Of a DNA stretch of 64,000 nt, positions 27,672 to 36,828 are shown in pieces. Below the pieces are notes generated by a model, which was given only the letters and a program-made list of their open reading frames with translations, made no database searches and was not told the DNA's origin. Both the position numbers and the translations under genes were made by a program. Position 1 is the stretch's first letter. Each line of letters opens with the position of its first letter. Origin of the DNA: Hoeflea sp. YIM 152468 (lineage in GTDB: Bacteria; Pseudomonadota; Alphaproteobacteria; Rhizobiales; Rhizobiaceae); the NCBI RefSeq assembly GCF_029210485.1, contig NZ_JARGET010000013.1, positions 122,400 to 186,399 of the forward strand, read 5' to 3'.

Positions 27672-27711
27672 ACCAAAACGCAAAACGCCCGGGAACCGAA
27701 GCTCCCAGGCG
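27672..27711 (-). terminator. Rho-independent terminator of the cold-shock gene
   Basis: On the minus strand CGCCTGGGAGC pairs with GTTCCCGGGCG around a TTCG loop (27686-27711), followed by TTTTGCGTTTTGG. It lies 50 bases past the csp stop. Confidence 0.75.
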
Positions 27712-27761
27712 AAATCAATTCAGAGCGCCCAGCCTAGCCAGCCGACATCTGATTTGGCTTT

Positions 27762-27971
27762 TCAGTCAGCCTGAATGGTCGAAACGGCGGTCTTGCCGGT
27801 GCGACGGTCTTCAGCCGTGTCGAAGCTTACCTTCTGGCCTTCGGCCAGACCGCGCATGCCAGCACGCTCAAGTGCAGTTGCATGGACGAAAACGTCCTTG
27901 CTGCCGTCGTCAGGTGCGATGAAGCCGAAGCCCTTTTGGTCGTTGTAGAATTTAACAGTACCGGTTTTCAT
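27762..27971 (-). CDS. cspA: Cold-shock protein (CspA family)
   Basis: The 69-residue single OB-fold nucleic-acid chaperone carries both RNP motifs: [11 protein letters not shown] (RNP1) and DVFVHATAL (RNP2). Start [11 protein letters not shown] is typical of alphaproteobacterial Csp proteins. AGGA precedes the ATG at wide spacing with a run of seven C residues between, which could affect initiation. About 260 bases without a gene lie upstream, room for the long structured leader common in this family. Confidence 0.95.
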   Translation of the reverse strand: MKTGTVKFYNDQKGFGFIAPDDGSKDVFVHATALERAGMRGLAEGQKVSFDTAEDRRTGKTAVSTIQAD

Positions 27972-28238
27972 GGGGGGGAGTCCTTTTTGTCCATGAATGC
28001 ATTTCCCGGCGCAAGCGCTCTTTTAGGCGCTCGGCGCAGGCGTTCGTCATCGAATTTAAGTGAAGTGTTGAGCGTGTCTCCGCTTCAAGCGGTGAGCGAC
28101 CAAGTCGTCCGGTCAAAAATCGATAAGCGCTTAATACACTGTTTTTTGAATAGACACAAGTAAAAGCGCAACAGGACGGGCGGATCGCTGAAAACACTCG
28201 ACCCGCCACAGCCATGTCATCTGTTCAAACCGGCCCGA

Positions 28239-29261
28239 TCACGTCGCCGCAGCGGCTCCGGCCATACGTCCGCGCACGGAACGGAACGGCACCAGCCGAC
28301 GGTGATCTTCGTCCCACAATGTCAGCGGCACGCAGCGAAAGCTCTGCCACAAGGTCAGCCGCCCGATCTCGGCAAGTTCGGGAAAATCCTTGAGAACCTG
28401 CGGCAACCGGTAAAACGGAATGCGGCTCGACAGGTGATGCACATGGTGGATGCCGATATTGCCGGTCACCCACATCAGCGGCTGGGGCAGATCATAGAAC
28501 GAACTGCCATGCAGGGCGGCGTATTCGCGCTCCCATTTCGGGGCACGCTCCCAGTGGGTCGGATCGAACTGATGCTGCACATAGAACATCCAGACGCCCA
28601 CCGAAGCCCCGATGAGCATGATCGGCAGGTGGATGATCAGGAAGGCCTTGAAACCGACCAGCATGCCGAGTGCGAGCCACATCGCCACAATGGCCAGGTT
28701 GGTCACCATCACGCTTTTCCAGGACATGATGCCGTCCTTCAGCGCCGCCACCGGCAACCGGTGCTGCAGCATGAAGATGAAAGCCGGCCCGAGACCGAAC
28801 ATCACCAGCGGATGACGGTAGAGCCGGTATTTCCAGCGGCCGAAGCCGGTCAGGGCGAGATATTCTTCAACGGTCAGCGTGTCGATGTCGCCGATGCCGC
28901 GCCGTTCGAGATTTCCCGATGCGGCATGGTGCATCGCATGCGACCGGCGCCAGTAATCGTAGGGCGTAAGGGTGAGGACGCCAAGAACCCGGCCGACGCG
29001 GTCATTCCACTTGGCCGTGGTGAACATCGAGCCGTGGCCACAATCGTGCTGGATGATGAAAGTGCGCACCATCAGAAGCGCTGCAGGAACCGACAACACC
29101 AGCGTTAGAATGATGCTGTAGGACAGCGCGAACCACATCAACACCCAGAAAGCCACCAGAAGGCTGACTGTCAGCACTGTCTCGAACGCGCTCCGTCCAT
29201 CACTCGGCAACCTGTAGGGCTGCAGACGTCGCACCCACTCCCGCGCTGAACCTGTCGCCAT
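28239..29261 (-). CDS. Membrane fatty acid desaturase
   Basis: The 340-residue membrane-bound di-iron desaturase has the three histidine boxes in order: HDCGHGS near residue 72, HAMHH near 108 and HHVHH near 274. Four or more hydrophobic segments (about 30-65, 150-165 and 185-225) separate them. The box spacing is that of the delta-12/omega-3-like bacterial group, often labelled DesA or omega-6 desaturase; regiochemistry cannot be read here. A role in membrane fluidity would fit the neighbouring cold-shock gene, but the two are separate transcription units. Confidence 0.88.
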   Translation of the reverse strand: MATGSAREWVRRLQPYRLPSDGRSAFETVLTVSLLVAFWVLMWFALSYSIILTLVLSVPAALLMVRTFIIQHDCGHGSMFTTAKWNDRVGRVLGVLTLTPYDYWRRSHAMHHAASGNLERRGIGDIDTLTVEEYLALTGFGRWKYRLYRHPLVMFGLGPAFIFMLQHRLPVAALKDGIMSWKSVMVTNLAIVAMWLALGMLVGFKAFLIIHLPIMLIGASVGVWMFYVQHQFDPTHWERAPKWEREYAALHGSSFYDLPQPLMWVTGNIGIHHVHHLSSRIPFYRLPQVLKDFPELAEIGRLTLWQSFRCVPLTLWDEDHRRLVPFRSVRGRMAGAAAAT

Positions 29262-29486
29262 TCGTCTTCTCCTGTTTCATTTCCTCGCCGACCGGGCATT
29301 TTTGCTGCTCTCGGCACCCAGATCCGCGGCCTTACCACAGCGGGGAGTGAAAGCGGGCATCTTTTTCTGGTGCAATCAACAATTCACGATGTGTCACATC
29401 GTCACTCCGAGCGTTACCAGCTTTCAGATTTACCCGGGTTGAAATTCGGTGTACCGCCATTCAATCGATTTAGTCTGGAGCCACAA

Positions 29487-30686
29487 ATGTCCGTCTCGAC
29501 CATTTCAGCGCCGCCGCTGCTGTCCCCGCAACGATTGGCCGTCTCTCTCATGTTCCTCGCCAATGGCTTCGTGGTGGGCAGCTGGGCGCCGAAGATCCCT
29601 GAATTCGCCGCGCGCCTGCGCCTCGATGAAAGCGATCTTGGCCTGATGATCATGTGCTTCGGCATCGGTTCGCTGTGCGCAATGCCGGCGGTTGGCGCGC
29701 TGGTCTCGCAAAACGGCTCGCGCACGGTCATGCGCTATGTCGCCGCGGCGACAAGCCCCTGCCTGCTGTTTGTTACCCTGGCGCCGTCAATCTGGACAGC
29801 CGCCATCGCGCTGTTTCTCATTGGGGCGCTGATCGGCGGCATGGATGTCGCCATGAACGCCAATGCGGTCGAAGTGGAAAAGCGCCAGGGCCGGGCGATC
29901 ATGTCATCCTGCCATGGCTTCTGGAGCCTCGGCGGCGTGGCTGGAGCCGGCCTCGGTGGCGTGATGATTGCAGTGTATGGTGTGCATGTTCATGCCATCG
30001 CCGCCTCCTTGCTGACAGCCTGCGCGGTCGCCGTGGCGTGGCCAAGAGCGCTCTCCGATCCACCACTCACGACAAATCGTACACGCGGCGAGAATGACAC
30101 CCGCGGCTCGAGACCCGGCCTGCTCACCGCAGGGGCCGCGGTGTGGCTGACCGGCATCATCTGCCTGATCGTGATGACCCCGGAAGGGGCCGTTCTCGAC
30201 TGGGGCGCCCTTTATCTGCGTCAGGAACTCGGAGCCGATGCAGCACTGTCTGGCCTCGCTTTCGGCGCCTTTTCTGCTTCGATGGCGTTGATGCGGTTTC
30301 TGGGCGATCTGGTGCGCGACCGGTTCGGCGCGGTCAGGACCTTCCGGGTTTCCGTGATTCTGGCCATGGCAGGGCTGGGTGCGGCCGGCATGGCGCAAGC
30401 GCCAGAGCTGGCGATCGCCGGCTTTGCAGTGGCCGGTCTGGGCTTGGCCAACACCGTTCCGATCGCCTTTTCGGCGGCCGGCAACCTGCCTGGCTTGCCG
30501 CAGGGCCTGGCCATCTCTGTGGTCACCTTCATGGGCTATTCCGGCATTCTGTTTGTCCCTTCGGTGATCGGATTCATCGCAGAACACACCGGCTTCGCCG
30601 CCGTCTACATGGCGCTGCCGGTGTTCGTCGTGATACCGCTGCTCTTTTCCGGCCTTATGCGGCACGCCGACAGACCGGTCGGATAA
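29487..30686 (+). CDS. MFS transporter (YbjJ-like)
   Basis: The 399-residue major facilitator has twelve predicted membrane helices and the MFS signature region between helices 2 and 3 (GSLCAMPAVGALVSQNGSR). MDVAMNANAVEVEK near residue 115 and ISVVTFMGYSGILFVPSVIG near 350 are typical of the YbjJ/FucP-like bacterial group, whose substrates are mostly unknown. The start at 29487 follows CTGGAG; the frame opens 117 bases earlier without support. It ends 18 bases from the convergent otnI-like gene. Confidence 0.88.
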   Translation: MSVSTISAPPLLSPQRLAVSLMFLANGFVVGSWAPKIPEFAARLRLDESDLGLMIMCFGIGSLCAMPAVGALVSQNGSRTVMRYVAAATSPCLLFVTLAPSIWTAAIALFLIGALIGGMDVAMNANAVEVEKRQGRAIMSSCHGFWSLGGVAGAGLGGVMIAVYGVHVHAIAASLLTACAVAVAWPRALSDPPLTTNRTRGENDTRGSRPGLLTAGAAVWLTGIICLIVMTPEGAVLDWGALYLRQELGADAALSGLAFGAFSASMALMRFLGDLVRDRFGAVRTFRVSVILAMAGLGAAGMAQAPELAIAGFAVAGLGLANTVPIAFSAAGNLPGLPQGLAISVVTFMGYSGILFVPSVIGFIAEHTGFAAVYMALPVFVVIPLLFSGLMRHADRPVG

Positions 30687-30704
30687 GCACCGGCAGCGCA
30701 CCGC

Positions 30705-31475
30705 TCACCGGGTCTGCTGCATCCAGCCGAGGCCATCCCTGGTGCCAGCCCGGGGCCTGTACTCGCAGCCGACAAAGCCCTGATAGCCAAGATCGTCAAG
30801 CGCCTTGAAGATACGCAAATCATCAAGTTCGCCGGAGCCTGGCTCGTTGCGACCGGGCACCGAGGCGGTCTGCACATGTCCGATCAGCGGCATCAGCCGC
30901 TCCAGCCCGACAAGAACGTCACCGTGCAGGATCTGCCGATGGTAAATGTCAAACTGCAGCATCAGATTTGGCCGGCCGATGTCGCCGATCACCCCGGCGG
31001 CATGATCGAAATCGGTGAGAAAGTAACCCGGCATGTCCCGGCCGTTGATCGGTTCGATCAGCAGCAAGATTCCCTTCTCGCCCGCCGCATCCGCAGCATA
31101 GGCCAGCGAGTCCCTGTAGGTTGCTTGAAAGTCAGGATCCTGTGGATCGGCGCGCCCCGCCATCACGTGCAGCCGGCGCGTGCCGAGCGTCTCAGCATAG
31201 TCCAGCGCAGTCACAACCGACCGGCGGAATTCGTCCTTTCGCTCCGGCAATGCGGCCAGACCACGATCACCGCCAGCCCAGTCGCCTGGCGGCAGGTTGA
31301 ACATCACCTGCTCCATATTTGCTGCGACAAGCCGTTTCGCAAGTTCTCGTGCCGGAAAGTCATAGGGAAACAGGCACTCCACCGCCTCAAACCCCGCGTC
31401 GGCAGCGGCCTGAAACCGGTCGAGAAACGCGTGCTCTGTAAACATCAGCGACAGGTTTGCAGCAAAACGCGGCAT
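30705..31475 (-). CDS. Hydroxypyruvate isomerase-family protein (OtnI/Hyi)
   Basis: The 256-residue TIM-barrel enzyme of the xylose-isomerase-like superfamily begins MPRFAANLSLMFTEHAFLDRF (family hallmark ANLSLMF) and has metal-site segments LLLIEPINGRDMPGY near residue 140, QFDIYHRQI near 175 and CEYRPRAGT near 238. OtnI isomerises 2-oxo-tetronates; Hyi interconverts hydroxypyruvate and tartronate semialdehyde. The DapA-like aldolase 176 bases upstream on the same strand and the GntR gene beyond suggest a small sugar-acid catabolic unit. The kinase and dehydrogenase partners of OtnI are absent. Confidence 0.85.
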   Translation of the reverse strand: MPRFAANLSLMFTEHAFLDRFQAAADAGFEAVECLFPYDFPARELAKRLVAANMEQVMFNLPPGDWAGGDRGLAALPERKDEFRRSVVTALDYAETLGTRRLHVMAGRADPQDPDFQATYRDSLAYAADAAGEKGILLLIEPINGRDMPGYFLTDFDHAAGVIGDIGRPNLMLQFDIYHRQILHGDVLVGLERLMPLIGHVQTASVPGRNEPGSGELDDLRIFKALDDLGYQGFVGCEYRPRAGTRDGLGWMQQTR

Positions 31476-31651
31476 GAGCGCCCCTCCCTTATGGCAGCAA
31501 CACAGGTCCAGCCTCCCGGCAGAATCGATCAGCCAGCTTTGGCCAATCTATCCGCAAGAGACAAGGGATGCACCCGACCCGGCGACCCGCCCTGTTGATC
31601 GGCACAGACCGCCTTTGCGGCGCATCTGCGGCCAGACCCCGGAGTCCAGGC

Positions 31652-32584
31652 TCAGACCGACCAGTTGGCGTACCAGTCCTTGAACAGCCTGTACTGGTTT
31701 TCAACATAATGCTTCTGCGAGTCCGTCAGCGCGTCTGTCTCATTGAAGTGCAGCGTGTATTCCGCATCGCCATTGAGCACCATCAAGTGCTTGTAATAAA
31801 GCACCAGATCGGCGCCTTCGTCGAAGGAAGAGAGCACACCCAGAGCCTCTTCGAGCTCCTTGGCCTGCACCCGCGCCACAGCATCGCCCTGCGCCGCCTT
31901 CTTGCTCAGCGACACCAGTTGCAACACTTCACGCGGCAGCGCATTGCCGATGCCGGTGATTGCACCGGTGGCGCCGCAATTGACGAAGCCGTGGTAGACC
32001 GTGGTGTCGACGCCCACCATCAGGGTGACGCTGTCGTCCGCCGAGGTGATATATTCGGCGGCATAGCGAAGATCCGCTGCTCCGCCGAATTCCTTGAAGC
32101 CGATCAGGTTGGGGTGCTCCTGGCGCAGCGCGAAAAACAGCCCGGCGCGGGTGGCGAACCCATAATAGGGGCTGTTGTAGATCACCGCCGGAAGATCGGG
32201 GGCCGCAGACAGGATCGCCTTGAAATGGGCAGCCTGCGCGCCTGCCGAGCTGCCGCGGGACAGAACCCGGGGGATCACCATCAGACCCTGCGCACCGACG
32301 TCTGCCGCATGCACCGCATGCGCCACTGCCGAGGCACTGTTGATGGCACCGGTGCCGACAACGGTGGGGATACCGGCGCCAACCAGCCGCGCAACACCTT
32401 CCATCCGCTGCGCATCTGTCAGCAGCGGCCAGTCACCCATCGAACCGCAATAGACGACCGCCGACATGCCGGCCGCAATCAGCTCCTCGCCCTTGCGCAC
32501 CAGCGCATCGAAGTCCGGTGTCCGGTCGGGGTTGCACGGCGTCATCAGGGCCGGCATGCAGCCGGTAAAAATCGAGGTGTCCAT
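31652..32584 (-). CDS. Dihydrodipicolinate synthase-family aldolase/deaminase
   Basis: The 310-residue Class I TIM-barrel lyase has the Schiff-base lysine in GFKEFGG near residue 165 and the catalytic tyrosine in VIYNSPYYG near 137. The usual GTTGE loop is replaced by YCGSMGDWPLL, so it is not DapA itself. Relatives include Delta1-pyrroline-4-hydroxy-2-carboxylate deaminase of hydroxyproline breakdown and 2-keto-sugar-acid lyases. GAGGAG precedes the start at 32584. The GntR gene next upstream on the same strand is probably its regulator. Confidence 0.85.
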   Translation of the reverse strand: MDTSIFTGCMPALMTPCNPDRTPDFDALVRKGEELIAAGMSAVVYCGSMGDWPLLTDAQRMEGVARLVGAGIPTVVGTGAINSASAVAHAVHAADVGAQGLMVIPRVLSRGSSAGAQAAHFKAILSAAPDLPAVIYNSPYYGFATRAGLFFALRQEHPNLIGFKEFGGAADLRYAAEYITSADDSVTLMVGVDTTVYHGFVNCGATGAITGIGNALPREVLQLVSLSKKAAQGDAVARVQAKELEEALGVLSSFDEGADLVLYYKHLMVLNGDAEYTLHFNETDALTDSQKHYVENQYRLFKDWYANWSV

Positions 32585-32728
32585 CGGGTGTCTCCTCCTC
32601 AAGGATCAGGTTTCAGCAACCGCCGATCCGGGACAGACACCAGTTCAACAAGGCAGAACATCTGGTCCCACCCTATGGCGTGGCGTGCAACGGCCTGAAC
32701 GGCAGCGTCGATACGAACGAAACCGACC

Positions 32729-32775
32729 ATATATATTTGTATATTCGGTGTCGACAATAAATATTCAGCGAATAT
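32729..32775. promoter_or_regulatory. AT-rich operator/promoter region for the aldolase operon
   Basis: A strongly AT-rich island between the GntR and aldolase genes contains TTGTATATTCG, ATATTC twice (32741 and 32761) and a closing GAATAT (32770), giving overlapping inverted and direct half-sites. FCD-type GntR proteins often bind TTGTATACAA-like palindromes, so this is the best operator candidate for the adjacent regulator. Confidence 0.4.
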
Positions 32776-32843
32776 GGGCGGATTGAATTTGCCAGCCATG
32801 CCAGCAGCATCCAGCGCACAAAGGCGTATGTTAAAGGCCGACC

Positions 32844-33566
32844 TTAAAGGTTGATGTCGGCGTTCAATCGGCGGTCTTCGGTTATGCTGGCACGGATCTG
32901 GCGAACGATCTGATCGGCATGGGCCTGCGCGATACGGTCGGCTGCCTCGATATCCTGCCGCGCAATCGCCGCCAGCATGTCCTCGTGTTCCTGCACATAA
33001 ATTTGCGGCAAAGTGTCGTTGTAGGATGAATAATAAAGCCGCAGCAGCCGCCGGCCCTCATCAAGCAGGCGGGTGAACAACTCGGCATAATACCGGTTCT
33101 TGCCGGCGCAGGCGATTTCCACATGGAAATTGCGGTTGACCTCGATCATCGCCGGCACGTCTCTGGCCTCGACGACTTTGGAATAGGCCTGCTGCAGGTC
33201 GCGGATCGCCGCCAGCTCGTCATCGGTCCGGTTGGCGGCCGCCAGCCGCGTGGTCACCCGATACATCAGCGACAGCGCATCGAAAAACTGTGGCAGGTTT
33301 GGAAAATCGATCGGCGCCACGATGGTAAACCGGTTCGGCAGCGTCACCACCAGGCCTTCCCCGGCCAGTTTGAACAGCGCCTCCCGGATCGGGGTGCGAG
33401 AGACACCGAACCGCTCCGCCAGCTTCACCTCATCGACCGCGCTGCCGGGCGCCAGAGTGAGATCCAGGATCTCGTGCTTGAGGGTCTCGTAGACGGCACC
33501 CACCCCTTGCCCGCGCTTGCGCTTGGTCTCGGGACCTGCTGCCGCAACCGGCGGGTCAAAGCTCAT
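32844..33566 (-). CDS. GntR-family regulator, FCD subfamily
   Basis: The 240-residue protein has an N-terminal winged helix (about 25-90, with LAERFGVSRTPIREALFKLAGEGLV) and a C-terminal all-helical FCD ligand domain (about 100-225) whose NRNFHVEIA and later histidine positions fit the metal-binding FCD type. The start at 33566 follows GGAGAG. It precedes the aldolase and isomerase genes on the same strand, the usual arrangement for a local sugar-acid or amino-acid catabolic repressor. Confidence 0.9.
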   Translation of the reverse strand: MSFDPPVAAAGPETKRKRGQGVGAVYETLKHEILDLTLAPGSAVDEVKLAERFGVSRTPIREALFKLAGEGLVVTLPNRFTIVAPIDFPNLPQFFDALSLMYRVTTRLAAANRTDDELAAIRDLQQAYSKVVEARDVPAMIEVNRNFHVEIACAGKNRYYAELFTRLLDEGRRLLRLYYSSYNDTLPQIYVQEHEDMLAAIARQDIEAADRIAQAHADQIVRQIRASITEDRRLNADINL

Positions 33567-33677
33567 GTTTCTCTCCGGCAATCCGCATTTCCACCGGTGA
33601 GCACTACAACTCCGCTCCGGCAAACACAATTGCCAGGCGTGACCGAGCCAGGCTCGTGGCGGTTGTGCCGGTAGTCC

Positions 33678-34025
33678 TCACGAGCGCGAGCGGATCAGCG
33701 ATTGCGCCGTGTAGACAAGCACCGCAAGGCCAATGGCGCCAACCGCCGCAATTGCCAGAAGCACAATCATGTCGATCGGTCCGCCAATGTCACTGAATCC
33801 TGACCGGGTCATCTTCTGGACAATCAACACGGCAGCGATTGCGCCGAACGGCATCGAGAGCTGGGCCAGAAAAAATTTGCGCATCGACATCGAGCGGTCC
33901 CGGATCAGCACATAGAAATAGGCCAGCGTGACCACCGCTGCTCCGGCCACCATGATCCAGAACAGGCCACGTCCGAAGATTTCCTCAAACACCGCAATCA
34001 GGGTTTCGAGAGTCAGTTCCTGCAT
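33678..34025 (-). CDS. Small membrane protein downstream of sulfide:quinone oxidoreductase
   Basis: The 115-residue protein has three hydrophobic segments (about 18-40, 52-72 and 85-108). It resembles DUF5368-type proteins as I recall them, but I cannot verify that here. GAGGAG sits before the ATG at 34025, only ten bases after the Sqr stop, so it is co-transcribed with Sqr and may help anchor it or pass electrons to the quinone pool. Function is unknown. Confidence 0.75.
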   Translation of the reverse strand: MQELTLETLIAVFEEIFGRGLFWIMVAGAAVVTLAYFYVLIRDRSMSMRKFFLAQLSMPFGAIAAVLIVQKMTRSGFSDIGGPIDMIVLLAIAAVGAIGLAVLVYTAQSLIRSRS

Positions 34026-34035
34026 CACCGTCTCC

Positions 34036-35349
34036 TCAGGCCTTGCCCCGCAGCATGGCATTGTAGGTGGCTTTCAGCGCCACTTCCTTCATCAGCCAGC
34101 TGATCCACAGCTCCTCCAGCGGCGCGATGATGCCCGGGAAGGAGGGGGTCAGATCGTTGTTGTAATCGAATTCGACCAGCATGGCGCGGCCCACCCGGGT
34201 GATCAGCGGGCAGGACGTGTAGCCATTGTAGACTGCTGTTCCCTCACGTCCTTCGATCGCCGCAACCAGATGATCCTCAACCACGGGAACCTGCCATTTG
34301 ACCGAGGCAGCAGTCTTGCCCTTGGGCACGCCGGCGACATCACCCAGCGCGAAGATCTCGGGATGGCGCGGGTGGCGGAGAGTATGCTTGTCAACCTCCA
34401 CCCATCCCTGATCGGTCCACTTGTCGGCCCATGACAGGCCCGACTGCCGGATTACCTCCGGCGCGCGCTGCGGCGGAATCACGTGCAGGTAATCATACCC
34501 CATCTCCGTATCTCCCCCGGGGGTGGCAAATTTGGCAATCCGCCTGCCCGGCTCGATCGATTTCAGCACATGACTGTAGGCAGGACGGATGCCACGATCA
34601 CCAAACAGCATGCGCACCTTTTCAGACACGATCGGCACACCGAAAAGACTGTCATTGTTGGACGCATAGATGATCTCGGTCTTGCCGGCCTTGTTCGCCC
34701 TGCGCGCGATGTCGTCGATCAGGAACGTGTGCTTGAGCGGCGCTCCTGCACATTTCATCTCGGTTGCCGGGCGGGTAAAGAGCCCGATCCCGCCCTCTTC
34801 GGTGTATTTTGACGCCGCCACCCATGTCCGCGCGGCGTAGTCCGGGCCGGCATAGAGCGCACCGATCCCGTTGCTGCCGACGAGATCGAGTGAAAAGCCT
34901 TCGATCGCCTCATGATCGAGCACGAGACCGGGTGCGACCACCAGAAAATCATATCCGACCCTCTGTCCGCCCGACGTGGTCACGGTGCGGGCAACCGGAT
35001 CGATCTCCGCGGCGGCTTCGCCGATGTGGGTGATCCCGCCAGGCAACCAGTCGCTGGTCCGGCTTTGGGTGTAGGATGCCGGCTTCAGTCCCGCCGCGAC
35101 CAGCGACAGGCCGGGCTGGTAAAGATGCGTCGTGCTGGCATCGAGAATGGTGATGGCGGCACCGTCAAGCCGGCCAACCAGCCTGTTGACCAGAGACGTT
35201 CCAGCGGCGCCCGCGCCGATGACCACCACGCGTGCCGAGGTCTTGACCGGCGCGGCGCGAACCGGAGGGCCTGCAACCCCAGCTGCAATACCGCCGGCCG
35301 CGAGGGTCAGGAACATGCGCCTTGAGGTGTTGAAATCCGCGCTGCTCAT
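34036..35349 (-). CDS. sqr: Sulfide:quinone oxidoreductase
   Basis: The 437-residue FAD enzyme oxidises sulfide and reduces quinone. A Tat-type N-terminus (SRRMFLTLAAGG) suggests periplasmic placement. The dinucleotide fold VVVIGAGAAGTS begins at residue 41, and the FAD-contact EIFALGDVAG is near 331. The two redox cysteines are C200 in EMKCAGAP and C380 in YTSCPL. A third cysteine typical of type I Sqr is not seen, so it belongs with the two-cysteine types. A flavocytochrome c sulfide dehydrogenase flavin subunit is less likely because no cytochrome partner is adjacent. It neighbours the bd oxidase genes. Confidence 0.85.
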   Translation of the reverse strand: MSSADFNTSRRMFLTLAAGGIAAGVAGPPVRAAPVKTSARVVVIGAGAAGTSLVNRLVGRLDGAAITILDASTTHLYQPGLSLVAAGLKPASYTQSRTSDWLPGGITHIGEAAAEIDPVARTVTTSGGQRVGYDFLVVAPGLVLDHEAIEGFSLDLVGSNGIGALYAGPDYAARTWVAASKYTEEGGIGLFTRPATEMKCAGAPLKHTFLIDDIARRANKAGKTEIIYASNNDSLFGVPIVSEKVRMLFGDRGIRPAYSHVLKSIEPGRRIAKFATPGGDTEMGYDYLHVIPPQRAPEVIRQSGLSWADKWTDQGWVEVDKHTLRHPRHPEIFALGDVAGVPKGKTAASVKWQVPVVEDHLVAAIEGREGTAVYNGYTSCPLITRVGRAMLVEFDYNNDLTPSFPGIIAPLEELWISWLMKEVALKATYNAMLRGKA

Positions 35350-35514
35350 TGCCGAACTCCTTGAGTGCTATTCGGCAATTCTGGCATGTATTCTGGTCGT
35401 GCAGCTTGATTTGGGTCAAAACACATTCAACAAAACGAATTGACCAGTCAAAGCAGCTCTGTGAAGCACCGTCTCGACAAACCCGGCGTCCGAGAGCAGG
35501 GTTCCGACCCGTCA

Positions 35515-35643
35515 TCAAGGCTTTTTCGGCCCGCCCTGATCATCCATCCGGCGTCTGTCTTCCTGCATTTCCAGCCACATCGCATTGACCACGGCGAACA
35601 TCGCGGCTAGCGGCAGACCAAGCATCCAGGCAAAATACCACAT
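35515..35643 (-). CDS. cydX: Cytochrome bd oxidase small subunit CydX
   Basis: A 42-residue ORF starts with ATG at 35643 and encodes MWYFAWMLGLPLAAMFAVVN, then AMWLEMQED and a charged, glycine-rich tail ending KKP. The WYFAW start, single membrane helix and NAMWLE motif are diagnostic of CydX, which stabilises the heme environment of CydAB. It follows the cydB stop by 16 bases with AGGAGA upstream and is therefore the last gene of the cydDCABX set. Confidence 0.93.
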   Translation of the reverse strand: MWYFAWMLGLPLAAMFAVVNAMWLEMQEDRRRMDDQGGPKKP

Positions 35644-35659
35644 GTCCAGATTCTCCTGC

Positions 35660-36823
35660 TCAATAGGCCGAATGGGATGATTCGGAGACGTCGTCTTCGG
35701 TGACCTTGCCCCACAACACTTTGTAGACCCAGGCTGTATAGGCCAGGATGATCGGCAGGAAAATCACCGTCATAACCAGCATCACGAACAGCGTCAGGTG
35801 CGAGGACGAAGAGTTCCAGACCGTCAGCGAAGACCGTGGATCGGTGGAAGACGGCAGGATGAAGGGAAACATGGTCAACCCCACCGACGAGATGACCCCG
35901 AGGATCGCAAGTTTCGAGCACAACAGCGTCGACACTTCGCGACCTGCCCGCAAACCAAGGAAAGTCAGAAGCCCGCCACCGATGCCCAGAATCGGTGCAA
36001 TCATGATCCACGGCCGGTCCGAATAGGCGGTCAGCCAGCTTGCAGTTGTTTCCACCTCGAAATGAAGCGGATTGGAAGGTCCGTCGGTCAGATAGTCTCC
36101 GACGATCCGGTAGCCATTGATGCCGTACGCCAACCATAGGCCGGCCAGGCCATACCCGCCCACCGCAATCAGCGCCGCAATCGAGCCATACCGGCGCGCC
36201 CGGTCGCGCACATTGCCATCCGCCTTCAACACCAGCCAGGCACCGCCATGCATCGCCAGCATGGCCAGCGACACCACACCGGCCAGCAGCGAGAACGGGT
36301 CGAACAGCGCGAGGAACTTGGTGTGGAAAGCACCGGCATAAATCGAGTGCAAATCCTCGGTAAGGCGAAACGGCACGCCTTGAAGCACATTGCCGACGGC
36401 AATACCGAACACGAGCGCCGGGACCGCGCCGCCGGCGAACAGCGCCCAGTCCCACCGCTCGCGCCAGCGCGCATCTTCGCGCTTGGAGCGAAACTTGAAA
36501 GCCACCGGGCGGACGATCAAGGCCGCCAGAACCACGAACATGGCCAGGTAAAATCCGGAGAACGACACCGCATAGAGCGGCGGCCAGGCGGCAAAGATGG
36601 CGCCGCCGCCGAGAATGAACCAGACTTGGTTTCCCTCCCAGACCGGGCCCACAGTGTTGATCGCGATCCGCCGCTCGACGTCGGTTCTGGCGACGAAGGG
36701 CAGCAGTGCACCGACGCCCATGTCAAAGCCGTCGGTCATCGCGAAACCGATGAGCAGCACGCCCACAAGCCCCCACCAGATCACGCGCAGCACATCATAA
36801 TCAATCAGCTCATGCAGGATCAT
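35660..36823 (-). CDS. cydB: Cytochrome bd ubiquinol oxidase subunit II
   Basis: The 387-residue membrane subunit has about nine helices. It starts MILHELIDYDVLRVIWWGL and contains the family GFAMTDGFDMGVGALLPF stretch (here GFAMTDGFDMGV near residue 26) and GPVWEGNQVWFI near 56. ATG at 36823, five bases past the cydA stop with GGAG upstream, is preferred over GTG at 36832, which overlaps cydA. It forms the quinol oxidase with CydA and CydX. Confidence 0.96.
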   Translation of the reverse strand: MILHELIDYDVLRVIWWGLVGVLLIGFAMTDGFDMGVGALLPFVARTDVERRIAINTVGPVWEGNQVWFILGGGAIFAAWPPLYAVSFSGFYLAMFVVLAALIVRPVAFKFRSKREDARWRERWDWALFAGGAVPALVFGIAVGNVLQGVPFRLTEDLHSIYAGAFHTKFLALFDPFSLLAGVVSLAMLAMHGGAWLVLKADGNVRDRARRYGSIAALIAVGGYGLAGLWLAYGINGYRIVGDYLTDGPSNPLHFEVETTASWLTAYSDRPWIMIAPILGIGGGLLTFLGLRAGREVSTLLCSKLAILGVISSVGLTMFPFILPSSTDPRSSLTVWNSSSSHLTLFVMLVMTVIFLPIILAYTAWVYKVLWGKVTEDDVSESSHSAY

Positions 36824-36828
36824 CTGTG

